A stretch of 64,000 bases of DNA from CAXXOK01 sp964497495. GTDB lineage: Bacteria > Bacillota > Clostridia > Christensenellales > Aristaeellaceae. Below, piece after piece: positions 16,996 through 27,221 of the stretch. Under the pieces are notes generated by a model. That model had not been told where the DNA came from. It searched no databases and was given only the letters and a program-made list of their open reading frames with translations. The position numbers and the translations under genes are program-made. Numbering within the stretch: the stretch's first letter is position 1; each line of letters begins with the position of its first letter. The stretch covers positions 3,506-67,505 of the forward strand of contig CAZCCZ010000013.1 of the NCBI GenBank assembly GCA_964497495.1. The letters are read 5' to 3'.

Positions 16996-18474
16996 TTACT
17001 CCGCGCCCCACGGGAAATCCATTGCGGCCAGAAAGCGGCTTTCAAACCCCGGGTCGCCGCCCAGCGGAACCAGCTCCGTCTCCCGCGCGATGCGCTCCGC
17101 CTTTTCCCGCAGGCGGGTATCCAGTAGCAGCGCGGCGGCGCCGGCCAGCGCCGCGTTGCCCACGGCCTGCGCCCTGCCCGCCAGCGCCGCGGGAATCAGC
17201 CCCACGGCCACGGCGGAGGAAACGCTCAGCCTGCTGCCGAAGCCGCCCGCCAACCACAGGCGCTTTACCTGCGCGGGCGTTATGCCCGCCGCCGCCAGCA
17301 GGGTTTCCACCCCCGCGGCCACGGCGGCTTTGGCCAGTTGCAGGGCGCGCACGTCCCCGGCCGTCAGGCGCACGCCGCCCGCGATGATAACGCTCGGCGC
17401 GTCCAGGACGCCCGTGCGGTCGATGCGCCCCAGCCTCAGCAGCGCCGCCACCGCGTCGATCAGGCCGGAACCGCAGAGGCCCGCGGCCTCGACGTTGCCG
17501 ATCACGCGGCTGCCCAGCCGCCCGTTTTCCACCCAAACCCGGTCGATCGCGCCCGTTACGCCGCCCAGCCCCTGCGATATCTCGCCGCCCTCGAAGGCGG
17601 AACCCGCCGCGGCGGAAGCTGCGTACAGCCTGCCGCCGTGCCACAGCATCAACTCCCCGTTGGTGCCGATGTCCATCAGCAGCGTCGTTTCCGGCCCGCC
17701 GCAAAGGCCCGTCGCCAGCGCCGCGCAGGTGAGGTCCGCGCCCATGTACGCCCCCGCGCACGGCGGCAGGTACGCGGGCACGCCGTCCACCGGCTCCTCG
17801 AAACCGAAAAGGCAGTCCGCCCGGTAAGGCGCCGCGGCCAGCGTTTGCGGGCCGCGCCCGGTAAGCAGGTAGAGCATGGCGGTGTTGCCGGTTACCGTCA
17901 GCGCCTCCGCAGCGGCCGCGCCCGCGCGGGCGCAGGCTTCCGCCACGGTCTTGCCGACCGCTTCCAGCGCCAGCGCGCGCAACCGTTCCCCGTTCCCGGC
18001 GAGCGCAGCGGAAACGCGGCCCATCACGTCCGCGGAGACGGCGGTCTGCGGGTTGACGGCGGCGGCCTCGCCCAGCGACCGGCCGGCCGCAAGGTCGTAT
18101 ACGCGCGCCGCGACGGTGGTGGTACCAAGGTCCACCGCCGCGCCGATCCGGCCCGCCATCGGGAACCCGCGAACGGGCTCGGCCGCGTCGGTTTCGATGA
18201 CCGTCCATTCCCGTTCGGGCGGAAGCTCCGCCGCGCAATCCCCGGTCAGCCGCGCCTGGCAGGCCAGCCGTCTGCCCGCGCGCCGCTCCGCCCCGTTGGG
18301 CGGGGACGCCGCGCCGGTCAGCGAGAGCACGGCGCAGTTGCCGCATGTGCCGCGGCCCCCGCAGGGCAGAGGCAACGAAAAGCCCGCCGCCGCCAGCGCG
18401 TCGGCCAGCAGGGGCGTGCCCGAAAACACGTATTCTTTTTCAACCGGCCCGCGCCGGATCGTCAGTTTCGGCAT
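16996..18474 (-). CDS. 2Fe-2S ferredoxin/ASKHA-domain protein (corrinoid-protein activator type, DUF4445)
   Basis: The 492-residue protein begins with a 2Fe-2S ferredoxin domain: Cx5Cx2C in CGGRGTCGNC near residue 38 and a fourth cysteine in ACQARL. An actin-like ASKHA ATPase domain follows, with AVDLGTTTVAARVYDL, DIGTNGE and LAGGFGSRLS. Proteins with this build (RACo, RamA-like) reductively reactivate corrinoid proteins at the cost of ATP. It is shorter than typical members because the linker between the domains is reduced. No corrinoid protein or methyltransferase lies in the window, so the partner is unknown. I choose ATG 18474, seven bases after GGGAGG. Confidence 0.88.
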   Translation of the reverse strand: MPKLTIRRGPVEKEYVFSGTPLLADALAAAGFSLPLPCGGRGTCGNCAVLSLTGAASPPNGAERRAGRRLACQARLTGDCAAELPPEREWTVIETDAAEPVRGFPMAGRIGAAVDLGTTTVAARVYDLAAGRSLGEAAAVNPQTAVSADVMGRVSAALAGNGERLRALALEAVGKTVAEACARAGAAAAEALTVTGNTAMLYLLTGRGPQTLAAAPYRADCLFGFEEPVDGVPAYLPPCAGAYMGADLTCAALATGLCGGPETTLLMDIGTNGELMLWHGGRLYAASAAAGSAFEGGEISQGLGGVTGAIDRVWVENGRLGSRVIGNVEAAGLCGSGLIDAVAALLRLGRIDRTGVLDAPSVIIAGGVRLTAGDVRALQLAKAAVAAGVETLLAAAGITPAQVKRLWLAGGFGSRLSVSSAVAVGLIPAALAGRAQAVGNAALAGAAALLLDTRLREKAERIARETELVPLGGDPGFESRFLAAMDFPWGAE

Positions 18475-18546
18475 GTGGGGCCTCCCCAATCGGCGGCTGC
18501 CTCCCGCGCCCGGCGGGGCGGAACAGGAAAGCCCGCGGCTTCCCGC

Positions 18547-19128
18547 CTACAGCGCGGCGCTGTTGAACAGGGCCATGGCCCGCTCCCGCACGTCGCCGGG
18601 CAGACGGCCGGACAGCCACAGGTTCAGCCAGCGGCGGCGCTCCTTGCGCGGATGGGCTTTCAGGTACTTCGCAATCTGCCACGCGCGCTTTTCGCGGTCG
18701 AGCATCAGCAGGTAGAGGACAAACCAGTCCGCCAGCGGCGAAAGCGGAACGGGCACGCCGTGCACGTCCGTGACGGAAGCGATGTGCTCCTGATCGAAGG
18801 GATACAGAAAAACCGCGTTCTTGCGGCGCACGGCGAAACCGCAGAGCAGGTCGAAATCCACCCCGTCCAGCCGGTATTCGGTAAACTGTTTCGTGGCGAA
18901 TACGGGGTTGGGGTTCTGCACGGGCAACTGCTCGGCGCCGGTAAAAAGCATGGCCTGCTCCGCGGCGGGCATTTCGCCTTCCGCAATCACCAGATCCACG
19001 TCGTTAAAGGTTTCCGCCGCGCCTTCCAGATAGAGCAGCGCGGATGCGCCCACCGCCCACGTGACGCCCGCCGCGTTCAGCGCACCGGCGGCCTTGGCAA
19101 GCACAACGGTCTTCTCTTCCGCGTTCAC
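18547..19128 (-). CDS. Putative nucleotidyltransferase-fold protein
   Basis: The 193-residue protein contains WAVGASALLYLEG followed by FNDVDLVIAEG, the GxS...DxD arrangement of minimal nucleotidyltransferases (AbiEii or DUF6036-like). A long helical C-terminal half with several basic residues (AHPRKERRRW) follows. The start is GTG 19128 behind GGGAGGG; the frame stays open upstream, but the extension has no ribosome binding site. It is a single gene downstream of the GH1 region and upstream of the ASKHA gene. No antitoxin partner is adjacent, so an AbiE-like toxin role is not supported. Substrate unknown. Confidence 0.65.
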   Translation of the reverse strand: MNAEEKTVVLAKAAGALNAAGVTWAVGASALLYLEGAAETFNDVDLVIAEGEMPAAEQAMLFTGAEQLPVQNPNPVFATKQFTEYRLDGVDFDLLCGFAVRRKNAVFLYPFDQEHIASVTDVHGVPVPLSPLADWFVLYLLMLDREKRAWQIAKYLKAHPRKERRRWLNLWLSGRLPGDVRERAMALFNSAAL

Positions 19129-19270
19129 GGCGATCCCTCCCCCGGGAACAGGCACGTGCCTGCGTATTACTGCTACCAGTATAACGAAAGTGCGGGCGCT
19201 CCGCAAGGGAGAGCCCGCATAAAATCAAGAATGTTATCGGCCGGGCCGGTTATTTTCCATCCGTTCCCGT

Positions 19271-20632
<1,362 letters not shown>

Positions 20633-20689
20633 GCGCACCCTCCGGCGCCGCGGAAGCGCGGCGTTTCTTCGTAAAAAAGATTCGCAACG

Positions 20690-20718
20690 ATATTACCGGA
20701 AAACGGACGCGTTGACAA
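20690..20718 (-). promoter_or_regulatory. Promoter of the GH1 beta-glucosidase gene
   Basis: On the minus strand TTGTCA (20718-20713), 17 bases, TAATAT (20695-20690), 57 bases upstream of the start codon. No catabolite-response palindrome was recognised. Confidence 0.7.
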
Positions 20719-20920
20719 GAGGCGGGGTGAAATTTACAGGTCGCGTCCGCGCCGGGGGTGTACGGCTGGCCGATTCTGTGATAAAATCAGGGGGCTGAAG
20801 AGAAAGAAAGCAGATCATACGGCCGCGGCGGACGGGCTGGGGGCGAAGACCTCCGTGTTTCGCGCACCGCGGCGGGCCGGGGACGGTCGGAATAAGCGAA
20901 CGGGAAAGGAGCGAACGGTG

Positions 20921-21103
20921 ATGGAAACGGAGAAACGCGAAATAGAACAGCTGGATTACGACGACGAGATACCCGACCCCGAGGAACTGACGCTCCCGCC
21001 GCGCGACGACGAGGCCGACGCGCTGCGCAGCGCCGCCAGGCACCGCCTGGTGCCCGCCGACGAGGACGTACCCAACGACTGTTTCAGCGAACGGATGCTG
21101 TAG
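20921..21103 (+). CDS. Small acidic protein of unknown function
   Basis: The 60-residue protein starts with ATG 20921, nine bases after AAAGGAG; a GTG three bases upstream is an alternative. It is strongly acidic in its first half (runs of Asp/Glu with two prolines: DYDDEIPDPEELTLPPRDD) and more basic in the centre, with no membrane segment. I do not recognise a family. A stable terminator follows at once, which supports a real single-gene transcript. About 290 bases upstream hold the divergent GH1 promoter and only a weak candidate for this gene. Confidence 0.6.
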   Translation: METEKREIEQLDYDDEIPDPEELTLPPRDDEADALRSAARHRLVPADEDVPNDCFSERML

Positions 21104-21131
21104 AGAACCGTTGACGGAAAAGTATTTTCGG

Positions 21132-21170
21132 CAAGGCGGAGGCGCCGTTCAAGGGCCTCCGCCTTGTCGT
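21132..21170. terminator. Terminator-like hairpin between convergent genes
   Basis: A 12-bp perfect inverted repeat CAAGGCGGAGGC/GCCTCCGCCTTG (21132-21143 and 21155-21166) with an 11-base loop lies between the small acidic gene and the end of the channel gene. The T tract is weak on both sides. Confidence 0.7.
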
Positions 21171-21184
21171 ATCGTTCTCTTTCG

Positions 21185-23029
21185 TTAATCCTGCGCCAGG
21201 ACGATTACGCAGTCCTCCGGGCTGAAAACGTAGCTTTCCGTTTTATCGGGATTGACGAGAACGCTCGGTTTTCCTCCGGCGTTTTGCAACCGAAGCCCCA
21301 GCAGCGTCTGCCCCGCCCGCAAGGCGGCCGCCGCCAGCGTATAAAGGTTCACGGGCACGCCCGTTTCCACGAACCGGGACACGGGATGAATGTAGACCTC
21401 GTTTCCCTCGTCCGTTAACAGCTCCTCGAACAGCGGGCAAAGCGCCCGGTTCTGGGAAACCTGCGTAAGCACCAGCGCCGCCAGGTTGCTGCCGACCACG
21501 AAATCGTTCACGCGGGCGCGGGTGGCCAGCGCCTGATTCTTTTTACTGAGCATTTCGCTGACGACGACCGCCGGCGCGGGATGCCGCCGGTAGTAATCGC
21601 TCAGTTGAAGCAGAACGGTGAGCGTATGCGCGTCCGCGTCGCCTCCGCCCTTTTCGGACAGGACGATGATACGTTCGGGGCTCGTTTCCAGCAGCTTTTC
21701 CAGCGCGCGGCCGTCGTGGAAGTCGCAGGCTTCCCTGCGGACGAGCAGGTCGCCCAACCGCTCCTCCTTCGGAGCCACCGCCCCGGAGGCGACGGTGAGT
21801 ACCGAGCCCTTCGCGGCGTATTGAGAAATTTCATTAACAATGTCATCCGTCAGCCGGTTATATCCCAGAATCAGGATGCGGAGCGGCGTTTCCGGTTCCG
21901 CGTCCCGGATGCGGATGCGGGCGGCGTCCGTCGGGCCGGGGGCCGTTTCAGGCACGGCGGCGCCCTGACAGGCTTCGATTAAGATGATTTGATCCTCTGC
22001 GCCGACCGTGGTGCCGGGGGGCGGGTTCAGCAAAATCCGCCCGTCGCGCCGCAGCCCCATCACAGCCGCCTTGCGGTAGCGGAGCACGGCCTCCGAGAAA
22101 GATGCGCCCGCAAGAGCGCACGCCGGTTCCATGTATATTTCATCGCCCCGGTAATCGAAAAGCTCCTGATACACCTCGGCCAGCCCCGACTGGCGGCAGG
22201 TCTGTGCGAAGATGCGGGAGATGAGCGTTTGAAAATACAGAACGTCCAGCCGGGACCCGCCGGCGATGCGCGCCGCTTCCGTGTTCTGCTTCCCGGTTAC
22301 GACCGCGGATATGTTCACAGCTTCCGCCGCGTTGCAATCCCCGAGGATTGTCGCGGCCGCGAGGATTCCCTTAATGATCTGAAAATCGCTTTCGCCCAGC
22401 GCGATCACGTGCGCGCACTGCTCCACGCCCGCGTTTCTCAGCGCCGAGAAGCACGTGGGGTCGCCTTTCCGGCAAATGATGCGGGCGTGCTTCCGCTTCG
22501 GCAGGCACGCGAGAAGCTGTTCCTCCACGGCGCACCTGTCCCGTTCGCACAGCACGACGACCGCGGGACTTCGCGTTCCGCCGCCCGCGTCGGCCAGTTC
22601 CGAAAGGATCGTGGGAAGATGCTCATCGTACCCGAGGATCAGGGTGTGATTCTTTTCCAGCACCTTCGCGTTTCCGTGCCTCAACGCTTCCAGCCGCGCA
22701 TGGAAGGCGGACGTGATCAGACCGATGAGGATGGAGGTCACGAACAGGCCGCACACGCCCGCGAAGATCATCGGGACGATATACCCCGGGTTTCGCGTGG
22801 CGTAGTCGCCAGACACGTTGCCCGGGTCCAGAATGTGCATGAAGCTGTTCCACAGCGAATCCGCCGCGTTTCCGGCGGCGTCGGGCGCGCACAGCCGGGC
22901 CGCCGCCGCGACGGCCACCGCCACGAAAACGGTAACGAGGAACAGCAGGCCGATCATGGCCGCGAGGCCGCGGGACATCCATTGGTCGAACTGGTAAGAG
23001 AACTTTTCCCGGAAACTGTGTTTCTTCAT
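21185..23029 (-). CDS. CASTOR/POLLUX-like ion channel with RCK (TrkA-N) domains
   Basis: The 614-residue protein has two N-terminal membrane segments (about residues 20-45 and 85-110), a long soluble part starting HTLILGYDEHLPTILSELAD, and a second Rossmann unit starting ILILGYNRLTDDIVNEI. These are two NAD-binding-like RCK domains with adjoining TrkA-C parts. This matches the bacterial relatives of plant CASTOR/POLLUX channels, gated cation channels probably carrying K+ or Ca2+. A canonical TVGYG filter is absent, as is usual for that family. The ATG has GGAG about 11 bases upstream. It is transcribed divergently from the zinc-ribbon gene. Confidence 0.85.
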   Translation of the reverse strand: MKKHSFREKFSYQFDQWMSRGLAAMIGLLFLVTVFVAVAVAAAARLCAPDAAGNAADSLWNSFMHILDPGNVSGDYATRNPGYIVPMIFAGVCGLFVTSILIGLITSAFHARLEALRHGNAKVLEKNHTLILGYDEHLPTILSELADAGGGTRSPAVVVLCERDRCAVEEQLLACLPKRKHARIICRKGDPTCFSALRNAGVEQCAHVIALGESDFQIIKGILAAATILGDCNAAEAVNISAVVTGKQNTEAARIAGGSRLDVLYFQTLISRIFAQTCRQSGLAEVYQELFDYRGDEIYMEPACALAGASFSEAVLRYRKAAVMGLRRDGRILLNPPPGTTVGAEDQIILIEACQGAAVPETAPGPTDAARIRIRDAEPETPLRILILGYNRLTDDIVNEISQYAAKGSVLTVASGAVAPKEERLGDLLVRREACDFHDGRALEKLLETSPERIIVLSEKGGGDADAHTLTVLLQLSDYYRRHPAPAVVVSEMLSKKNQALATRARVNDFVVGSNLAALVLTQVSQNRALCPLFEELLTDEGNEVYIHPVSRFVETGVPVNLYTLAAAALRAGQTLLGLRLQNAGGKPSVLVNPDKTESYVFSPEDCVIVLAQD

Positions 23030-23072
23030 GGACGACGATCTCCGCTTTCATGATAATACATAATATGGGTAA

Positions 23073-23101
23073 AATGTATCACAATGCCATTCAGCTGTCA
23101 A
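23073..23101 (-). promoter_or_regulatory. Promoter of the CASTOR/POLLUX-like channel gene
   Basis: On the minus strand a perfect TTGACA (23101-23096), 17 bases, TACATT (23078-23073), with TG upstream of the -10 box. Confidence 0.7.
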
Positions 23102-23132
23102 TGCGGAGACAGCCACGTTACGGACAGGGGTT

Positions 23133-23170
23133 ACATGGGTTACACCACCATACGAACATGTAACCCATGT
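23133..23170. promoter_or_regulatory. 12-bp perfect inverted repeat between two divergent promoters
   Basis: ACATGGGTTACA (23133-23144) and TGTAACCCATGT (23159-23170) flank a 14-base spacer. The left arm is also part of a direct repeat (GTTACATGGGTTACA). The element lies between the -35 boxes of the channel promoter and the zinc-ribbon promoter. It has no T tract, so it is more likely an operator for a shared regulator than a terminator. Confidence 0.6.
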
Positions 23171-23209
23171 TTGATCGCCGGAGGTTTCGGCCCCCAACGA
23201 TCCGTCATG

Positions 23210-23238
23210 TTGTGTTTTGTTCGCCGAAATGCTATAAT
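23210..23238 (+). promoter_or_regulatory. Promoter of the zinc-ribbon/TPM/AI-2E gene cluster
   Basis: TTGTGT (23210-23215), 17 bases, perfect TATAAT (23233-23238), 54 bases upstream of the first start codon. Confidence 0.75.
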
Positions 23239-23291
23239 TTTCCCAGACGGACGGCCCGTTCCGGCGCCGTTGCCGAAAAAGAGGTGAGAGC

Positions 23292-24395
23292 ATGGCGGGC
23301 GTAACCTATAAATGTCCCAATTGCGGTTCGTATCTGGCGTTTAACCCCGACGACCAGCACTGGAAATGCGACTCCTGCGGCTCTGTTTTCGATGAAAAAA
23401 CGCTGCTTGCCAAGGCGGACGGATACCAGCGCGAAGCGGAGGCCGAACAGCAGGCGGAACACGCGCACGACCACGAAGAACACGCGCGCGAAGCCGAACA
23501 GGCGCGGCCTTCCGCCGATACCGGCAGCCAGGTGGTGTACCATTGCCCCAGCTGCGGCAGTGAGATCATCACCGACGAAACCACCGTGGCCACGCGCTGC
23601 TACTATTGCCACAACCCCGTGGTGCTTCAGGGCAAGCTGACCGCTGATATGAAGCCGGACGAGGTGCTGTCCTTCGCCATCGGCAAGGAAAAGGCCGTCG
23701 AAAGGTTCATGCAGTGGGTTTCCAAAAAGAAGTTCGTGCCCAAAGGGTTCTTCTCGCGCGACCAGATCAGCCGGATGGAGGGTGTGTATTATCCGCACTT
23801 CGTCAGCCGGTGCGTGGTGGACGGCCGCTACGAGGGCGAAGGCCGCGAGACCACGGTGATGGACGTGGGGCAGTACATCGTGACCACCACCAAACACTAC
23901 GCCGTCACCCGGCGCGCGGATATCACCTTCCGCAACGTCATGCGTCCGGCGTTAAAAAGCGCCGACCGCAAGCTGAGCGACGGTATCCACCCCTTCCCGC
24001 TGGAGGAGGTCAAGCCTTTCTCCGGGGCATACCTCACCGGCTTCCTGGCCGAACGCCGCGACCTGAACGAGCAGGAGGCCACCGCGGACGTGGAGAGCGA
24101 GCTTTCCGGCTACGTAACGCCGCTGCTGACCGAGACCATGCACTATACCAGCTACTCCGGCTCTTCCAGCGCCGCGATGAAGGATAAGCAGTGCAAGTAT
24201 ACGCTGCTGCCCACCTGGGTGCTGACCTATACGAAGGCGGGCCAGAAGGAACCGTATTACTACGCCATGAACGGCCGCACCGGCGAGGTATGCGGCAAAC
24301 TTCCCGTCGACCGGAACAAGCTCTGGCTGGCCGGGCTGGGCGTGGCGGCCGCCTGTTTCGCACTGTTCTGCGTGGCGGCCTACTTTCTGTTTTAG
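23292..24395 (+). CDS. Membrane-anchored double zinc-ribbon protein
   Basis: The 367-residue protein begins with a zinc ribbon (CPNCGSYL...CDSCGSVF, residues 8-33). An acidic and histidine-rich linker and a second ribbon (CPSCGSEI...CYYCHNPV, about 85-108) follow. A central domain with the FVPKGFF and YYPHFVSRCVVDGRYEGEG patterns is found in proteins annotated as TFIIB-type zinc-ribbon-containing. One transmembrane helix lies at the very C terminus (about 345-367), so the ribbons face the cytoplasm. Function is unknown. The ATG follows GAGGTGAG, and the gene is 12 bases from the TPM gene, suggesting a joint role at the membrane. Confidence 0.8.
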   Translation: MAGVTYKCPNCGSYLAFNPDDQHWKCDSCGSVFDEKTLLAKADGYQREAEAEQQAEHAHDHEEHAREAEQARPSADTGSQVVYHCPSCGSEIITDETTVATRCYYCHNPVVLQGKLTADMKPDEVLSFAIGKEKAVERFMQWVSKKKFVPKGFFSRDQISRMEGVYYPHFVSRCVVDGRYEGEGRETTVMDVGQYIVTTTKHYAVTRRADITFRNVMRPALKSADRKLSDGIHPFPLEEVKPFSGAYLTGFLAERRDLNEQEATADVESELSGYVTPLLTETMHYTSYSGSSSAAMKDKQCKYTLLPTWVLTYTKAGQKEPYYYAMNGRTGEVCGKLPVDRNKLWLAGLGVAAACFALFCVAAYFLF

Positions 24396-24407
24396 GGGGT
24401 GCGGAAG

Positions 24408-25244
24408 ATGAAAGCTTACCGTAGAATATTCGCGCTCCTGCTGGCGCTGGGCCTGGCGTTGAGCCTCGCGCCCGCGCTGGCCGCGACGCCCGGAGGGCGC
24501 GTTTTCGACAACGCCGGCCTGTTCACCGCCTCCGAAGAACGGGAGATCACCGACGCGATCACCGCGTTCCAGCAGGCCACGGGCATGGACTTCGTGGTGC
24601 TGACCAACGACGACGAGCAGGAGGAGGATTCCCAGCAAAAAGTGGCGGACGATTTTTACGATCAGGGCGGTTTCGGTCTGGGCAGCGAGAACAGCGGCGC
24701 GCTGTACTATATCGATATGTACAACCGGCAGGAGTACCTGTCCACCACCGGCGCGATGATCGACTATATGACCGACGCGCGCATCGAACTGGCGCTGGAC
24801 CAGAGCAACCCCAACCTGCGTGCGGGGCGTTACGCCGCCGCGGCGCTGGCGATGATCGCCAAGGTGCAGGAGTTCGTGAAGGCGGGTATCCCCGAGGGAC
24901 AGTACCGCTACGACGTGGTCACGGGGCAACGGCTGACCGCGCGCCACAAGGCGCTCACTTCGGGCGAGATGATCGCCGGCGCGGTGATCTGCCTCGCGGT
25001 CGGCCTGATCTTCGTGATGATCGTGCAATCCCGCTACAGGCTCAGGGGCAGTACGTACCGGTATGATTACGCAGCCAACGCCGACGTGAAGATGCTGGAA
25101 AGCACCGACGAGTACCTGCGCACCACCGTAACCCGCACCCGCAAGGCGCCGCCTCCGAGCAGCGGCGGCGGGGGCGGCGGCGGAAGCGGCGTGCACTTCG
25201 GCGGCGGCGGCGTCAGCCACGGCGGCGGCGGCAGAGGGTTCTGA
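24408..25244 (+). CDS. TPM-domain secreted/membrane protein (YgcG-like)
   Basis: The 278-residue protein has a signal peptide (residues 1-27), then a TPM domain (about 30-170) starting RVFDNAGLFTASEEREITDAI with the FVVLTNDDEQEED and DDFYDQGGFGLG patterns. A transmembrane helix near 187-207 and a C-terminal tail ending in glycine/serine/histidine repeats follow. TPM domains are found in proteins linked to photosystem repair in plants and to unknown envelope functions in bacteria; a phosphatase activity has been proposed. The glycine-rich tail is typical of the bacterial group. ATG 24408 is chosen because GGGGG lies eight bases upstream. Confidence 0.85.
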   Translation: MKAYRRIFALLLALGLALSLAPALAATPGGRVFDNAGLFTASEEREITDAITAFQQATGMDFVVLTNDDEQEEDSQQKVADDFYDQGGFGLGSENSGALYYIDMYNRQEYLSTTGAMIDYMTDARIELALDQSNPNLRAGRYAAAALAMIAKVQEFVKAGIPEGQYRYDVVTGQRLTARHKALTSGEMIAGAVICLAVGLIFVMIVQSRYRLRGSTYRYDYAANADVKMLESTDEYLRTTVTRTRKAPPPSSGGGGGGGSGVHFGGGGVSHGGGGRGF

Positions 25245-25270
25245 TTCCTGCCGGATAGCGGGAGGTCGCC

Positions 25271-26521
25271 GTGATCTCCCGCCTTTCGGCGAAGCAAGCG
25301 AGGTGCGCGGCGTTGAATCATCCGGTTCGGTACGCAACGGAACGGCTGGCCATGCGGCTGCTGTTTTGCGTCGCGCTGCTGCTTTTCCTCGTCTACGCGG
25401 TTCCCCTGCTGTGGGATACGCTTTCACCGTTCATCATCGCCCTGCCTATCGCGGCGGCGCTACAGCCCCTGATCCGCTTTTTTGAAAAGAAGCTGCGGCT
25501 GCACCGCGGGTTCGCGGTGGCGTTCTGGGTGCTTCTGTTCAGCGCCGTAGCGTTCTTCCTGATCTACTGGTTCGCCAGCTTCGCCGTGGGCCAGGTCGTT
25601 TCCGCCGCCAACAACGCGCCTACCGTGGTCAACGGCGTGATCGACGTGCTTCGCGCGGCCAGCGACCGGGTGCTGAGCGCCGCGGAAACGGCGTCCGTAA
25701 GCGTAAGCGATACCCTGCGCGAGTCCGTGAACACCGCTTTCAAATGGCTTGGGGAGCAGGCCACGTCGCTGGCGGGGCAATCGCTCAACTTTCTGGTCGC
25801 CTTCGCAACCGGCCTTCCCTACGCGCTGATCTATGCGAACTTTCTGATTCTGGGCGTGTACTTCATCTCCAAGCGGTATCCGGAACTGAAAACCCGCGTT
25901 TTCGAGCGTCGCGATCAGGCGGAAAGCAGTACGCAGGGCAGCCTGACCATGCTCAGGCGCTCGGCGGTGCAGGGAGCGCTGGGCTACGTGCGGGTGCAGC
26001 TGCTGTGGTTTCTGGTGCTGCTGGGGCTGGCGTCCGTATACTTCCACTTTACGGGTTTCCAGTACGCCGTGCTCATCGGCGTGGTCGCCGCGCTGTTGGA
26101 GATGATCCCCCAGTTCGGCTGCGGGCTGCTGTTCCTACCCTGGGCGCTGGTGGCCTTCATCATCCGGGACGAGCGCTCCGCCTGGCTGATTCTCTGTTTC
26201 TACACGACGTATTCGCTGCTGCGCCGGTTGCTGGACCCCAAGCTGCTGGGGGATAACATGGGCATGTCGCCCCTGCTGTCGCTCATCGGCATGTTCGTGG
26301 GCATGCGGCTGGGCGGGATAATCGGCCTGATTCTGGGGCCCATCGCCATTCTGGTGCTGGTCAGCGCCGTGCGTGCGCGCTTTTTCGACGGCGCGGCGGC
26401 GGATACCCGCCTGCTGATCGGCTACCTGCAGGAACGCTGGAAACGCGACGGGGGCGAACCCGGAGCACCCAATACGGCCGAACCGGGAAAGACGGAGGAA
26501 AAGTCTGATGCCGAAGCCTGA
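25271..26521 (+). CDS. AI-2E/YtvI-family membrane permease
   Basis: The 416-residue protein has about eight hydrophobic segments with the long central amphipathic region of the AI-2E (PerM/YtvI) family and the C-terminal QFGCGLLFLPWALVAF and GDNMGMSPLLSLIGMFVGMRLGG patterns. Some family members in endospore formers (YtvI) are sporulation membrane proteins; others export small molecules or are Na+/H+ antiporters. The start is GTG 25271 with GGAGG five bases upstream. It overlaps the 5' end of tag by 14 bases, so the two are translationally coupled. Confidence 0.87.
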   Translation: MISRLSAKQARCAALNHPVRYATERLAMRLLFCVALLLFLVYAVPLLWDTLSPFIIALPIAAALQPLIRFFEKKLRLHRGFAVAFWVLLFSAVAFFLIYWFASFAVGQVVSAANNAPTVVNGVIDVLRAASDRVLSAAETASVSVSDTLRESVNTAFKWLGEQATSLAGQSLNFLVAFATGLPYALIYANFLILGVYFISKRYPELKTRVFERRDQAESSTQGSLTMLRRSAVQGALGYVRVQLLWFLVLLGLASVYFHFTGFQYAVLIGVVAALLEMIPQFGCGLLFLPWALVAFIIRDERSAWLILCFYTTYSLLRRLLDPKLLGDNMGMSPLLSLIGMFVGMRLGGIIGLILGPIAILVLVSAVRARFFDGAAADTRLLIGYLQERWKRDGGEPGAPNTAEPGKTEEKSDAEA

Positions 26522-27092
26522 AAAGCGGCGCTGCAGCTGGCCGCGCGGCGATTTGATGGTCACTTACCACGACGAGGAATGGGGACGCCCCTGCCACGAC
26601 GACGGTAAACTGTACGAAATGCTCTTTTTGGAAGGCTTTCAGGCGGGGCTTTCGTGGCTGATCGTGCTGAGCAAGCGGGAGGCGTTCCGCGCGGCGTTCG
26701 ACGGCTTCGACCCCGAAAAGATCGCCGCTTACGGCGAAGCCGACGTGGCGCGGCTGATGGTCGCGGAAGGCATCATCAGGAACCGGCTGAAAATCCTCGG
26801 CACGATCGCCAACGCGAAGGTCTTTCTGGCGATCCGGCAGGAATTCGGCTCCTTCGACGCCTATCTGCAAAGCTATATCCCCGGCGGGCCTGCGGTCAAC
26901 GACATCGGCGCCGTTACCGACATTCCCGTACGCTCGCCGCTGAGCGACGCGGTTTCCGCCGATCTGCGCGCGCGCGGCATGAAATTCGTGGGTACGGTGA
27001 CGATCTACAGCTTTCTGGAATCCGTGGGGATCGTAATCGACCACGAAAGGGACTGCTTCGTGCTGAAAGAACTGGCGGAAGCGGAAAAATGA
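26508..27092 (+). CDS. tag: DNA-3-methyladenine glycosylase I
   Basis: It removes 3-methyladenine from alkylated DNA. The 194-residue protein begins RRCSWPRGDLMVTYHDEEWGRP, with the zinc-binding cysteine and YHDEEWG motif. It contains LFLEGFQAGLSWLIVLSKREAFR (the aromatic and catalytic-pocket helix) and RNRLKI. The C-terminal zinc ligands of the classical form are shortened: the protein ends in LKELAEAEK without the usual HxxxC pair, a variant seen in many Firmicutes. The start overlaps the AI-2E gene, and a strong terminator follows. Confidence 0.93.
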   Translation: MPKPEKRRCSWPRGDLMVTYHDEEWGRPCHDDGKLYEMLFLEGFQAGLSWLIVLSKREAFRAAFDGFDPEKIAAYGEADVARLMVAEGIIRNRLKILGTIANAKVFLAIRQEFGSFDAYLQSYIPGGPAVNDIGAVTDIPVRSPLSDAVSADLRARGMKFVGTVTIYSFLESVGIVIDHERDCFVLKELAEAEK

Positions 27093-27109
27093 CGACGAAA
27101 CGATGAGCA

Positions 27110-27142
27110 AGGCGGCCGCCTCGATGAAGCGGCCGCCTTTTT
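27110..27142 (+). terminator. Terminator after tag
   Basis: The stem AGGCGGCCGC/GCGGCCGCCT with a 9-base loop is followed by TTTTT. Confidence 0.9.
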
Positions 27143-27221
27143 CGTGGAAAATCGCCTCGTGCCGAACCAAAACGGTTGTATATCTCTCTATATAGGCGAA
27201 ACCAATTGGCGGAGGAACACG

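Noticed and set aside
18547..19128. AbiEii-type toxin of an abortive-infection pair
   Set aside because: The nucleotidyltransferase-like motif is present, but no antitoxin gene is adjacent on either side.
23048..23293. Minus-strand 81-codon frame in the channel/zinc-ribbon intergenic region
   Set aside because: It lies over two promoters and the palindrome and has no ribosome binding site or family match.
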